Assembly: GCA_964019695.1 (NCBI GenBank)
Contig: OZ026514.1
Location: 8,308,751-8,372,750 of the forward strand
Length of the DNA: 64,000 nt
From: Loripinus fragilis
Taxonomy: Eukaryota; Mollusca; Bivalvia; Lucinida; Lucinidae
Direction of reading: 5' to 3'
A program made the translations under genes and the position numbers. Within the stretch, counting starts at the first letter, position 1; every line of letters begins with the position of its first letter. Below are positions 1 through 11,500 of the stretch, in pieces. The notes under the pieces are model-generated. The model had not been told where the DNA came from, ran no database searches, and saw only the letters and a list, made by a program, of their open reading frames with translations.

Positions 1-941
1 ACAATCGATTTTAAATCTGATAAAACCTTGTCCTACCTTGAGGTCAATAATCCATGGTTCATCTGAATTTGAACTAATTGAACTTAGCACTGCACTTTCA
101 CTGTCGATTGTCCCAAGGTATGCATCGGATTCATAGTCGGATTCCCCATCTCGATCGTCGACCTCGTGCACCTTCTTGGAAAGACAAAATCGAACCCAGT
201 GTCCTTTTATACCGCAACCTCGGCACTTTGCATCCCTAGCTGGGCACTTACTCCGACTATGTGACGGTACGGCTCCGCAACGGGTACATCTAGGCTTGTC
301 GCCGTTTTGTGTCTTTGGCTTATCCCTTGTGTGTCTTCTCTGTGTGTTTTGGCTGTGTCTCTGTCGGAATTTAACAGAGTCAATCTTATTTTCCGACAGA
401 ACATAACTCCTTACTATAGACTGCTGCTCGTGGACTGCTTCTTTCTGCCTGGCTTGTGTGACAGCTTTCTCAAGCGTCAGAGCAGGATCCAATTGTAATT
501 TCTCAGAAATTTTAGCGTCCCTGAGTCCAACAACAATTCTGTCCCGGATTAACTGGTCCTTTAATTCACCATAATCACAATGTTCTGACAACGTGTACAA
601 AGATGTAATAAACTGATCCACCGACTCCCCCTCTTCTTGTTTTCTTAAATTAAACCTTGCACGTTCAAATATTGTATTTCTTCGAACATTGAAATAGTTC
701 ACATATTTTCCTGTGACCGTTGTATAAACTTTTTGCTCTTCATCTGATAATCCAAACGATTTTAAAACGTCATCTGCTTCTTTCCACATACAATAAACCA
801 AGGCGTTTACTTGCTGTTCTTGAGATTTTTCTGAAAGACCACTAGCAGTTTTGAACCGTTCAAACCTCACAAACCATTTCTCGAAATCTGCTGGTTTTTT
901 AAAGTCAAACTGATCTGGAGGGGTTACTTGAAAACTAGCCA
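1..941 (-). pseudogene. gag-like polyprotein N-terminal part, frameshifted and cut by the window edge
   Basis: The frame starts at an ATG at 939-941 (MASFQVTPPDQFD) and shifts by one base in an A/T run around 899-902. After the shift an open frame continues to base 1 without a stop, about 300 codons. It reads as a Ty3/gypsy gag of the K02A2.6-like type: an alpha-helical capsid-like region (FEKWFVRFERF, around 880-850), then two zinc knuckles. The first is C-x2-C-x5-H-x4-C at 288-244. The second is a canonical C-x2-C-x4-H-x4-C at 225-184 (CRGCGIKGHW...). An acidic linker leads to a stretch ending FKIDC at the edge, where the aspartic protease would start. The capsid packages element RNA and the knuckles bind it. 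The frameshift means this copy probably does not make an intact gag, unless it is a sequencing error. Confidence 0.8.
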
Positions 942-1033
942 TTTTCTGTTAATTTAAACTTCACTAATAAAATTTCAAGTCTAATAGGTGTTAATTGTCA
1001 CGCACTTTAATTCGGTTAAGCAATATTCCAGTA

Positions 1034-1050
1034 AGTCACTTCTGACACCA
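1034..1050 (-). other. probable tRNA primer-binding site of the LTR element
   Basis: On the minus strand the sequence directly downstream of the proposed LTR begins TGGTGTCAGAAGTGA. It starts with TGG, the complement of a tRNA CCA end, and lies about 95 bases upstream of the gag ATG, as expected for a minus-strand primer site. The tRNA species is not assigned. Confidence 0.6.
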
Positions 1051-1254
1051 TATTTTATCCTGAGACAGGTAGAAATGAACACGCCTGTATGCTGCTAATA
1101 TATTTATTAGTAAAGCTATACGAACTACAAGAGAGATGATAACTAAGAGAATAAGCGGACAGCAGAAGCAGCCAGGTAGTTTTATACTACAGGCTGGGCC
1201 CTTATTAAGATCGTATCATGTTGCAGAGTTTATATGCAGAATATACAACAAGGA

Positions 1255-3900
1255 TAGTTATCAGCTAGCATCGTGTTAATTTTGTATGTATACCACCTTA
1301 AATTTTCTACTTATTTTGTCTTGTTTCTTATGTTTTCATTAATATTCATGAATATTTAAATTAGATAATTCGTATATTTAATCATTTTAGTCAAATGGCT
1401 ATGTCTCAATTTTTATTTGGTACCAATTTTTATAGTCTAGGATAGTTAGCAGCTGGAGTACATGTAATTTTGTAGGTATACCCCATTAATATTTATACCA
1501 ATTTATTCTTATTTTACCCCCCGCAAACTTTGTTTGTAGGGGGTATACTGTTTTCACGTTGTCCATCCGTGCGTGCGTCCGTCCGTAACGCTTTGTTTCC
1601 TTAATAACTCGAAGAGTCATTGCTGGATTTTCATCAAACCTTGCAAACATGTTCATATATGCAAGACAAATACTTTAGACAAAAAAGTAAGGGCTAGGGG
1701 CCAATTCTATTAGAGTTATTTCCCTTTGTAGTTCTAAATGCCTTTTAATATAGTGCTTTATGCTTATGCTATTATAGGCCATACACGGGCCGATCAACTC
1801 CTACCACAGCTTTTGATGGAACAATTTAATACTTTTATTATACAATGTAGACACATTGAACATATGCATGAAGGAGTTTGGTTCAGAAAAAAATAATTTT
1901 TGACAAAATGACAGCTGTGAGAACTTAGACAATTTTTCCCTAATAAGGTGTTTGTATATGCATAGACGGTGCCTTTATGGGCTGATCAACTCCTACCACA
2001 GCTTTTTATGGAGCAATTTGATACTTTGCCTATACAATGTAGACACATTTAACATATGCATGAAGGAGTTTGGTTTAGAAAAAATATTTTTTGACAAAAT
2101 GACAGCTGTGAGAACTTAGACAATTTTTCGCTAATAAGGGTTTTGTATATGCATAGATGGTGCCTTCATGGGCCGATCAACTCCTATCACAACTTTTGAT
2201 GGAACAATTTGAAACTTTGCCTATACAATGTAGACACATTGAACATATGCATGAAGGAGTTTGGTTCACAAAAAATAATTTTGACAAATTGACAGCTGTG
2301 AGAACTTAGACAATTATTCCCTTATATGGCTTTTGTATATGCATTGATAGCGTCTTTATGGGCCGATCAACTCCTACCACAGCTTTTGATGAAGCAATTT
2401 GATACTTTGTCAATAAAATGTAGACACAATGAACATTTGCATGAAGGAGTTTATAAGTTTTGTTGAACTTAGACAATTATTCCCTTATATGGCTTTTGTA
2501 TATGCATGGATAGTGCCTTTATGGGCCGATCAACTCCTACTACAGCTTTTGAATGTAGACACATTGAACATATGCATGAAGGAGTTTATAATTTTTGTTT
2601 GCACAGATTCTACTGAAATCTTCTTATCAAAACTAAGGTATTCTTGTTCGAACTATAACTTGCCAAGTTTTTTCACTGACTCTTACTGTGCGGGGGGTAT
2701 CTAATAAGCATTGCTTATTGACTTTTTTCATTTCTTATGTTTACATTAATATTCATGAATATATAAATTAGTTAATTCGCATATTTAATAATTTTGGTTA
2801 AATGGCAAAGTCTCAACTTTTATTTGGTGCAAAATTTTATAGTCTAGTCTAATAAACAGCAGACCAATAGGGCATTTGGTAGGTATACCACCTTCATTTT
2901 TCTACTAATTTTCTCTTATTTCTAATTTTTACATTAATATTCATGAATATTCAAATTAGATAATTCGTATATTTATTCATTTTGGTCAAAATACAATGCC
3001 TCAACTTTAATTTGGTACCAAGTTTTGTAGTCTACAATATTTAGCAGTAGATATATAAGTAATTTTGAAGGTATACAACCTTAACTTTTCTACCAATTTT
3101 CTCTTATCTCTGATGCTTTCATTAATATTCATGAACATTTAAATTAGATAATTCGTATATTTCATCATTTTGATCAAATGGTTATGTCTCACCTTTATTT
3201 GGTACCAGGTTTTGCAAGATAGGATAGTTAGCAGCTAGCGTCCTGGTAATTTTGAAAGTATACCACCTTTATTTTTCTACAAATTTTGTCTTATGTCTTA
3301 TGTTTACATTAATACTCTTGAATATTTAAATTAGATAATTTGCATATTTAATTATTTTGGTCAATGGTAATGTCTCAACTTTTATTTGGTACCAAGTTTT
3401 GTAGTCTAGGCTAGTAAGCAGTAGACGTATAGGACAATTTGTAGGTATACCCCCTTAAGTTTTCTAGCAATTTTTTCTTATTTCTTACGTTTATTTTAAT
3501 ATTCATGAATATTTAAATTAGATAATTCGTATATTTAATGCTTTTAGTCAAATGGCAAAGTCTCGACTTCTATTGGGTACCAAATCTTTAAGGATAAGAT
3601 AGTTAGAAGTTGGTGTAGTGGTAATTTTGTAGGTATTCAACCAATTTTCTCTTATTTCGTATGTTTTCATTAATGTTCATGAGTATGCAAATTAGATAAT
3701 TCGTATATCTATTCAGTTGGTCATTTTGCCAATGTATCAACTTTAGTTTGGTACCACGATTCTTAGTCTAGAATGATTAACAGCGACATATAGGTAATAT
3801 TGTAGGTGACACCCCTTAATGTATTCTACAATTTTTCTTATTTCTTATTTTTTCATTAATATTCTTGAATATGTAAATTAGATAATATTAATATCTAATA
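1255..3900 (+). repeat. ~187-bp satellite array, interrupted by a transposable element
   Basis: An AT-rich monomer recurs with landmarks ATTCATGAAT, GGTACCAAGTTTTGTAGTCTA and AATTTTGTAGGTATACC. The ATTCATGAAT landmark falls near 1344, 2751, 2939, 3127, 3314, 3501, 3675 and 3861, so the spacing is 186-188 bp (one unit 174). The array is split by the inserted element at 1515-2720, and at the left by the LTR element, which appears to have inserted inside a monomer. Monomers are diverged from one another by several to many percent. Part of the monomer resembles sub-units of the giant fold-back at 10669-14468. Confidence 0.85.
1515..2720 (+). mobile_element. Helentron/pearl-like non-autonomous element with internal ~190-bp minisatellite
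   Basis: The left end TACCCCCCGC (1515-1524) is the inverse of GCGGGGGGTA at 2690-2699. The left end also forms a hairpin (CCCCCGCAAAC / GTTTGTAGGGGG, 1517-1542). Just past the right inverted repeat lies a perfect 7-bp stem hairpin, AATAAGC-ATT-GCTTATT (2703-2719). The interior is a tandem array whose unit contains GGGCCGATCAACTCCTACC, at 1787, 1979, 2170, 2360 and 2523 (spacing 192, 191, 190 and 163). Short terminal inverted repeats, terminal hairpins and an internal minisatellite are features described for bivalve pearl/Cvg1 and Helentron-type elements. No transposase frame is present. Confidence 0.6.
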
Positions 3901-4970
3901 AGAGCGTCATATTGCTGTTTCTGAAATTCTATTTTATCTATTCAAGAAAGAGAGACTATATATTTCAAACAGATAGACATTTGTGTGAGTAAAATTTAAA
4001 AAAAGCAGAGAAGCAATATTTCAAGGAAGTACTTAACGACGCTCATCTATGCTGGTTTTACATTGTTTCTAGTACCAGAGTTACCTCCCCATTTTATAGA
4101 TAACGATACTCGATATTAACGTACTATCTTCACAGGTTGATAGTACAGATATATTTATCTTTAACTGAGGCATGTTTCATCATTTAGGACGATAATGAAA
4201 ATTTTCTCACAAAGTAAATCAGCGAATCTCCTATGCTCGTATCAAGTTTATTGGAAAAATGCACTGAAACGCTGTTTTTTCCACACAGGGGTGGCAACTT
4301 TAGTAGCAAATTTCTGAGCCGTCAGGCATATCAGGATGCGGCAAATCATGTTTTTGAAGAGCGAAAAGAGACTTGTTTTAGAAATTATGAAGTTTTGCTG
4401 GTTCTGATTAAATATAACGGTATTATAAGGAATGATATAGAGGAAAATATTAAATTTTATAGGGTAGTAAGAGTTATCCCCCCAAAATTCTATGTTCAAA
4501 TTTATAAAAATCAATAAAATTCATACAAATATAAATGACAGTAAACTTACTTCTAGAAAATAAAATAATTTGCGAAAAAGAACGTCTTTTTGTCAATACA
4601 ATATTAGTTTAAAAACCGTACTTTACGTGTCTGGTTTTTGCAAACATTGAGTTATCTCCCCATTTTTTAATATGATGCTACCAATTGTTGAGCGTACGAC
4701 CCAATCAGAAATAAAGTAGAGTCATTTATCTTGAATTTAGGACCTGTTTCATCCTTTATGACAATGAGGTAAGTTTTTTCGAATATTTGAATTTCAGCAA
4801 CGTGCCTATATGTTTTGGTTGAGAAATAAGAAAATAGCTTTCAGCTACTCCGTCTGATCTGGGGGGCCTGGATTGATAAATCTTGCCTGCATCTTCCATT
4901 GACTTTTTACCTCTGCTGATTACCCATGCAAACAGTCTGCACCCAGATCAGGACTGACAGAATGCCAGTC
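3901..4970. other. no gene seen; a diverged ~140-bp direct duplicate pair
   Basis: The sequence around 4073-4210 and around 4645-4780 is related in direct orientation. Both have GAGTTA.CTCCCCATTTT, then after about 75 bases a block TTTATCTT...TTAGGAC..TGTTTCATC.TTTA. This looks like two decayed copies of one dispersed repeat. The 94-codon open frame at 4233-4517 has no recognisable features. No exon encoding the missing CFAP36 N-terminus was found here. Confidence 0.5.
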
Positions 4971-4972
4971 CT

Positions 4973-5176
4973 TTTTGATTTGATTCTTTACTTCCAATTC
5001 AAAAAAGTTTCAGTCATGTCGGGATGGTTCTGCCTGGGTTTAACTAGTTCTAAGCAGCAGGTAAAGTGTCTCACTCAAGGATACAACACAGTGACTCTTG
5101 CTGGCAGTGAGGCTCGAACTAGCAACCCTTCGATCCCCAGTCTAATGCTCTTAGACACTGCACTCTGCTGCTGCAT
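4973..5176 (-). mobile_element. tRNA-derived SINE, family A, decayed copy
   Basis: On the minus strand it has a tRNA-like head, a B-box-like stretch (minus strand of GGCTCGAACTAGCAACC), the CTTGAG..ACA core and a 3' tail ending in GAATCAAATC. It lies between short inverted pieces (CCCAGATCAGGAC on the left, GTCCTGATCTGG on the right), so it probably inserted into a palindromic repeat. It is 166 bp upstream of CFAP36 exon 5342-5562. Confidence 0.75.
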
Positions 5177-5341
5177 GAACGTTGGTCCTGATCTGGTTCC
5201 TGAAATAATTTGTTTGAAAAGGTTAATTTAGAAATAAGTCAGCAGATGACAACAAAAGCATGAAAAATTACCCAGCATTTCAGTTATGGATAGAATATAT
5301 CTTAATTACCTGTATTTCTATGTATTTTTTCTGCATGACAG

Positions 5342-5562
5342 GGTTTGTTTGAGCAAGTGTTAGCAATGGATGACTTTACAATATTTGTTCCTATGATGGT
5401 TCAGAAGAATATCGAACTACAACAACAAGCCCTCATGCTCATCATACAGACGACAGGCTCCTTGCCGGATAGTTTACAAGAGGGAGAAAGCAAGTCACAA
5501 CAACAGGCTGCGTCTGGTGCTCCTCTAGATGACGATGAAGAAATCATGAAAAAGATTTTAGC
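5342..5562 (+). CDS. CFAP36: CFAP36 exon: end of the BART-like domain
   Basis: The acceptor is TGCATGACAG before 5342 and the donor is GTATGT at 5563. It codes 73 codons plus two bases, starting GLFEQVLAMDDFTIF and including MMVQKNIELQQQALMLIIQ, the last helices of the BART-like fold, then a Gln/Ser-rich acidic linker (LDDDEEIMKKIL). The GC left at the end joins T of the next exon to make Ala. The open frame continues past the donor into intron repeat sequence, which is not coding. Confidence 0.92.
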
Positions 5563-8500
5563 GTATGTTTACCAATTAAATAATGGAAACCAAAAAACAA
5601 ACAAGTACTTTGGTAAACAGAGAAATACAGCAAACAGGGAAGACTCTGATCAGACTGCTTCTTCAGAAGCAGTCTGATCTGGGTCTGCCCTGTTTGGTGT
5701 GCAACTAGTGCAGCTTTTTATCAGTCTAAAATGTTTGCCAAAGTACTTGTTTGCTGGAAACCCAAAAACATGTACTTTGGTAAACATTGAAAAGCAGCAA
5801 ACAGGGAAGACTCTGACCAGACTGCTTCTTCAGAAGCAGTCTGATCTGGGTCTGCCATGTTTGTCCAGGTCTATTTGGGCATGCAGCTAGTGCAGCATTT
5901 GATCAGGGTATACAGTGTTTGCCAAATTATCTGTTTATGGTTTTCACACATTTAGATAAACAAAAACTTTCAGCGTTAAGATGTAAATATTTCCTACCCA
6001 TCAGTTTTAACATATGTTTTGGGTGCTCAAAAGAACCATCTCATTGAGACAGTTCTTTTGAGTACCCACAACACATATTTTAGTTGAGAAATAAGAAAAA
6101 TAAATTTTCGTTATGCACTCTTAACTAAAGTCCTGGGTTTTCCAGTATACAAAGGGCTAAATCACTTTTACCTTAAATATTTGTCCACCTTAGATTCTTT
6201 CCATATTCAGTGAGGATAAACTTAAACATATTCTCCAGAGACTGAAATATACATGTACATGAACATCTATTCTTAGTTGATAGGACATTACACTTGATCG
6301 GCCATAATTTTACCTGGAAATTTGTCTTGTTAGTAAAAAATGCCTGTTCTGAACCACTGCTTTTAACATTTCAGTCAATCACAACGAGAGTATGAGGAAG
6401 AACAGAAAAGAAAATCTCGGACTGAGCAGAAAGATAAAAAACAATTAGAAACCACACTTGTTATGTCTCAAGCTGAAATAGAACAGCTGGAAAGAGAAAA
6501 ACAGTTTGGTCAAGAAAAACTCAATGTGGTAGGTATATATGGCCAGTTCATGAGATACAGGTTATTATATGGCCAAGGTGTGCCTCTAGGTCATATTGAC
6601 TATCCAGTCTGGATCCTCAACAAATCTTCCTCTGTCTTCCTCTGACACCACTGCACTTCTTGTGCACCAAGAGCCTACACTTCGAGCACTGAATAGAGTT
6701 CACACCAACACCACTCTGACAGACGGCACACGCGAACACATCAGAGTCACAAAGAAGGTCTAGCACAGGTCCCGAGGCCATGATCTTTGTCTTCTTCATG
6801 TTGACTCTATGTCCCCTGTGTTTCATACCCTCTTTCCATGCCTTTAACCTAGCAATGCATTCTTCCAATGAGTCTGTCATTACTGCAAGGAAACGGCATA
6901 CAGAAGCTCCCAGAGCACACCAGTACGGAACTGGTGCCACAGGGCCACCAGCACAAGTATGAAAAGCAAGGGGCTGAGATAAGATCGCTGATGCACACTG
7001 AATCCAACCCCAAAATCTTCCCTGTCCCAAACTCCCCTCTGTACTGGGGGTGGACACGACCCCGGCTTCCAACATCCATGTACATTCCCGGATGACATGT
7101 ATAGCCCACTCCTCGACTCTCAAACTCCTTAGGCCCACCAGTACATGATCGAAAGCAGCCTCCAGGTCAACAAAGGCAAAGTAAAGTGGCTTGTTTGCAG
7201 CGGTGTACTTGAAGCATCAGTGGTGCCTCAACCCAGTACAAAGCCAAGCTGCATTCATAAGGTCAGCAAAGAACTCTTCTGGCAAAAGAAACCACAAACA
7301 GTTATCTAATGCACCACCTAGCACTGCTATTTCGAGGTACTAGCTTCGGTCTTTATCATTGAAAGATGCCAATTTTCAGCTATTACCAAATAAATAATTT
7401 TCTCACACAAACCACATAAAAGAATCTAAGAATTAAGTTGCTTCCTACAACATATTCCCGTTGTTTGTGGGTTTTCTCTGCTAGGTTTTGATATATTGTC
7501 AGTCAAAGTTTTCAAATATGAATCTTAAATCCTGCGGTTAAAACCCAAGGTGCTCTGAGTTTTTCACCTCGCAGATGAAACAATATAGCGGCTGAGACGT
7601 CAGCCAGTCCTTATGAATGAAGTCAATGTCTACCATCTTGCGAATGAAGGAGTCCAGCACATGCTCGAGCAACTTCATAACCTGATCTGTGAGTTTCAGG
7701 TAGCGATAGTTTCCCTGCTTCAGAGCATCACCTTTACCCTTTTAAAGGTTCAAGATGACACTCTCTTGTCAGTCCCTAGGAATCATACCATTGCAGAAGA
7801 CCATCTCAGTTAGCTCTGTCAACAACTCTAGATGCATATATATGCCCACCTCACCACCAGCTTTCAGCATCTCAGCAATGATACATTGCAGTGGTGCAAT
7901 TTTATTGATAATATAGATTCATTATGTGGATTAAAAATGGTGTGGATCCTGGTCAGCTTGCTTCTAATGAGGCCAGCAGATCTGGACCAACACTGTTTTC
8001 CAAAGAGGGTATGAAAGTTTGAAAAAGTTATTTGCAGTTTGCTTATTAGGTTGAATAAGGTAATAACTAGCATTTGCAGACAATAAGAATCCACAGTGAC
8101 TCAGTGGTAGAGTGCTTGACTCAAGACCGAGGGGCAGCAGGTTCAAGTCGTCACTGTGTTGTGTCCTTGAGCAAGACACATTTATCCTTGCTAGTACTGG
8201 TTCTGCCCAGGAAGACCCTTCCTGGTATAACTGAAAAATTGTTGACTGGGAAGTAAAGAATCAAATCAAACAAACAAAAAGAATCCATCCATGGGTGTGA
8301 GGGTGGGATAGAAAATTCTGTCCTGAGGATCACCAATTGGCATCGCGAGGCTTGCCGAGTGATCACAAACGATGATCGCGAGGGACAGACTTTTCTATCC
8401 CACCCTCACATTCATGATGGATTTTTTTCTTGCTCACCACTAAATACCTCATTTTATATTGGAAAAACATGAAAAAGGCAAATATGTTGAGATGCAACAT

Positions 8501-11500
8501 GCATGTGACATGCTGAAATCATTTTAACATGAAATTTGACATCACAGATTAACTTGCGGCCGGCATGCGGGCTGTTCGGTTTTTACCTTCCCCACAGGTT
8601 GGTATGGGATATATGAGAATAGAATTTTCTATTTTTGGCAAAAATAAAGGAAATCTCGATCTGGTGTGCGAGAAATCTTATTATTTAATCTTTGCAAACG
8701 TCTGTCTAGAAAGCGGTGCGCAAATCAATGGATACTTAGGAAAACCCTATTTACCTGTGCAAAAAAATACCAAGTTTCCTCCCGATTTTGCATGTGGTAC
8801 ATCAAAACTCCCTACCCTGAGATATCTATAGCATACAGATAACAATTCCAGATAACCAATTAAGTTGTCATATAAGCCATTTCCTGTCCCCTGATTGGCT
8901 GAATAATTTTCAAACCTTTACCTGTACAAGTAAATTGTCAGTCTACATGGAACCAGACCCCGGCATGAAAATCCTGTCTTTAAAGAAGCTACAAGTGTAT
9001 TAACTGCAGCATTCATGATAGGAGTTTTAAAGATTAACATATTTCTGGTTATTTTTCAGGCACTAAAGCTAAATCACGTAAGCAGCATGCTAGTACAAAA
9101 CATAGGGAGCTTCTTTTGTATTTATAGTATAGTAATAGGGGATAGTTTAAAACTGATAATCTATTTTTAGGGTGCTATAATACCATATTTAACCTAAATA
9201 TTCTGACACCTAAAATGAGTCAGTGCAGTAACAAAATTACCTCTGTTCCCAGCAAAGACATTTCAGCCTGGGCATCAACCCTGTTTTTGCTGCGAACAGA
9301 AGTCGTATTGTTGGTTTAGTCTAAGATTGGCTTAAATTCTTAAAATACATATCAGGTTCACTTTATTGGACTGCTTCAGACATGAGTTAAATGTAGTCAC
9401 TGAATGGCAAACAGGGTAATAGACCATTAGGTGCAGATAGACTATTTTTTAAGCTTAAAATTGAGGATAATTTCTTACCCATCAGTTTTAAAATATGTTT
9501 TGGGTGCTTAAAAGAACCGTCTCATTGAGACGGTTCTTTTGAGTACCCACAACATATGTTTTGGTTTGAAAATAAGAAAATTATTTTTTGATTACACACT
9601 CTTATATAGAGGTATGAAACCCCAATTCTACTGCTCTATCAGGAACAGACTGATCTGGATTTAATCTGTATGATGCTGTCTGTAACAGTCTGTGTATTCA
9701 GGGTAAATAAGGTAGCCCTAGATGAAAGGAAAATCTAAAATTCTACTTATTTTTAGCTCACCTGTCACATAGTGACAAGGTGAGCTTTTGTGATAGGTCT
9801 TTGTCTGTTGTCATCTGTCCGTTAATATTTCACTTAAATGACATCTCCTCCTAAACTACTGAATGAAATTTTGACCAAAATTGGCAGGAATGATTCTTAT
9901 ATGGCCCTCTTTTATAATTGTTCAAATGGTTCAGGTCCGTTGCATATCTAGGTCACATGGGCTAAAAAATAGATTTTCAAGATAAAAACTTTAAAAATCT
10001 TTTTGTCTTGATAGAACCTTGATATTTTTTATGAAGCATCATCTAGTAGACCTCTACCAAGTTTGTTCAAATTATGCTCCTGGGACCCCGGGGTCACATG
10101 TTTTACATAGGCTTATATAGGGAAAACATGATAAAATCTTCTTGTCTGAAACCTAAAAGACTAAAGCCTTGACCACTACCAAGTTTGTTCAAATTATGCC
10201 CCTGGGGCCAAAATGGAGCAGAGAACACAATGCAAGCAAATATTCTGCCCTTTTATACACCCACTGCCCCCAGATGGGGTCAAAAGGTCAAAACATTTTT
10301 TTCTGAAGTAGGTCATGTTGCATATCAAATTAAAGGGAAGGACTTGTAGAACATTATGCAAGTTTGACATTATGCACACCACTGACATTTTGGGCTGGGT
10401 AAAAAGGTCGGACATTGAAAGTGTGCAGATATTGTGCAGATAATAATATCTTGATTGTACTTAGTGAATTGGTAGTCTTTGATTATGGTTTGAGTGCTAC
10501 CCAAGATGGACTAAGGTGTTTGAGAAATGGGATTTATATTTTGTTGTTAACACCCTCTCCTTGTGACAAGAACTCAGGTGAGCGATTCAGGGCTACTCAT
10601 TGAGACCTTATTATCAGTTAAGTTTGGATAAAAGTGTCTTTTCTAGAGCTATGACAAACTTAGTAAATTATAGTAGTCAGAGAGCCAGCAATACTTTTAA
10701 TCAAGTGACTGAGGCCAAAAGGTTTGAAGGTGTGTTCTTATGTAGAAAAGTATGCTGAATTCAAAAATCAAACTCTTAAAAAAATCGGCTGGTACACAAA
10801 AATGCTATGCGTAACGGAATACCCTGGGGGTAGGCAATTTCTTAAATTAGCACAGAAATGGGGTACCCTTTACCACATAATCCAATTTGACATATCTTGC
10901 ACCCTAAGGAAAATTTTGCATTGGTGCCAAATTGTTTCTAAGGACCACATGAATGAGAAAACAATGTTTCTGAAAAATAAACACATTTGGGCAATGCGAA
11001 ATTGCATGGTTACCATGGCAACCCTTAATGCAATTATTACGGGTAGAGGTGTACATACAAATTCAATCATATCTTAGCTGATACTTATCATATACTTCTA
11101 ATCTTGGTACCAAATTAAAGGTTAGACATATGCCTTTTATCACATGACCTGAGATGCAAGTTACCTAATTTGCATATTCATGAATATTCATGAAAACCTT
11201 CAAAATAAGGGGAAAATCGTAAAAACAACATAAATAACTGATTTCAGCCCCAAATCATCATCAAACCACCATTAATGCATGTTTTTATATCATCAGTGAT
11301 ACAATTTGACAAATACTATCATCTTATGGTCCTATATGAAAATTATCACATTTGCATATTCATGAATATTAATAAAAACTTAATAAATGAAGGCAAAACA
11401 ATTGCATAAACTAGAACCCCAAGGGGTAATTAGACCTAGATCTACATTGAACCCCTAGGAGCATTTCTTATTTGTGTCAAATGGTTCAATGAGGTCACTT

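Larger units (their letters stand above)
1..1250 (-). mobile_element. Ty3/gypsy-like LTR retrotransposon, 5' end (LTR, primer-binding site, gag), antisense to CFAP36
   Basis: Read on the minus strand, a short probable LTR (about 1250 to 1051) is followed by a tRNA primer-binding-site-like stretch beginning TGGTGTCAGAAGT (about 1050-1036) and then a gag reading frame from 941 to the window edge. The LTR contains a TATAAAA box (1180-1186) and an AATAAA signal (1103-1108) in the order expected of a promoter and polyadenylation signal. The outer boundary is placed at 1250 because the flanking sequence from 1251 resumes the 187-bp satellite (AGGATAGTTA...). Protease, RT and integrase would lie left of the window. 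The exact LTR ends were not proven, because the second LTR is not in the window. Confidence 0.72.

Noticed and set aside
4233..4517. 94-codon + frame, considered as a CFAP36 upstream exon.
   Set aside because: No resemblance to the BART-like N-terminus, no convincing splice sites, and opposite-strand frames of equal length overlap it.
6617..7138. 173-codon minus frame, considered as a host gene.
   Set aside because: Its second half is LINE reverse transcriptase sequence and its first half is an out-of-frame part of the same region. It is a fossil.
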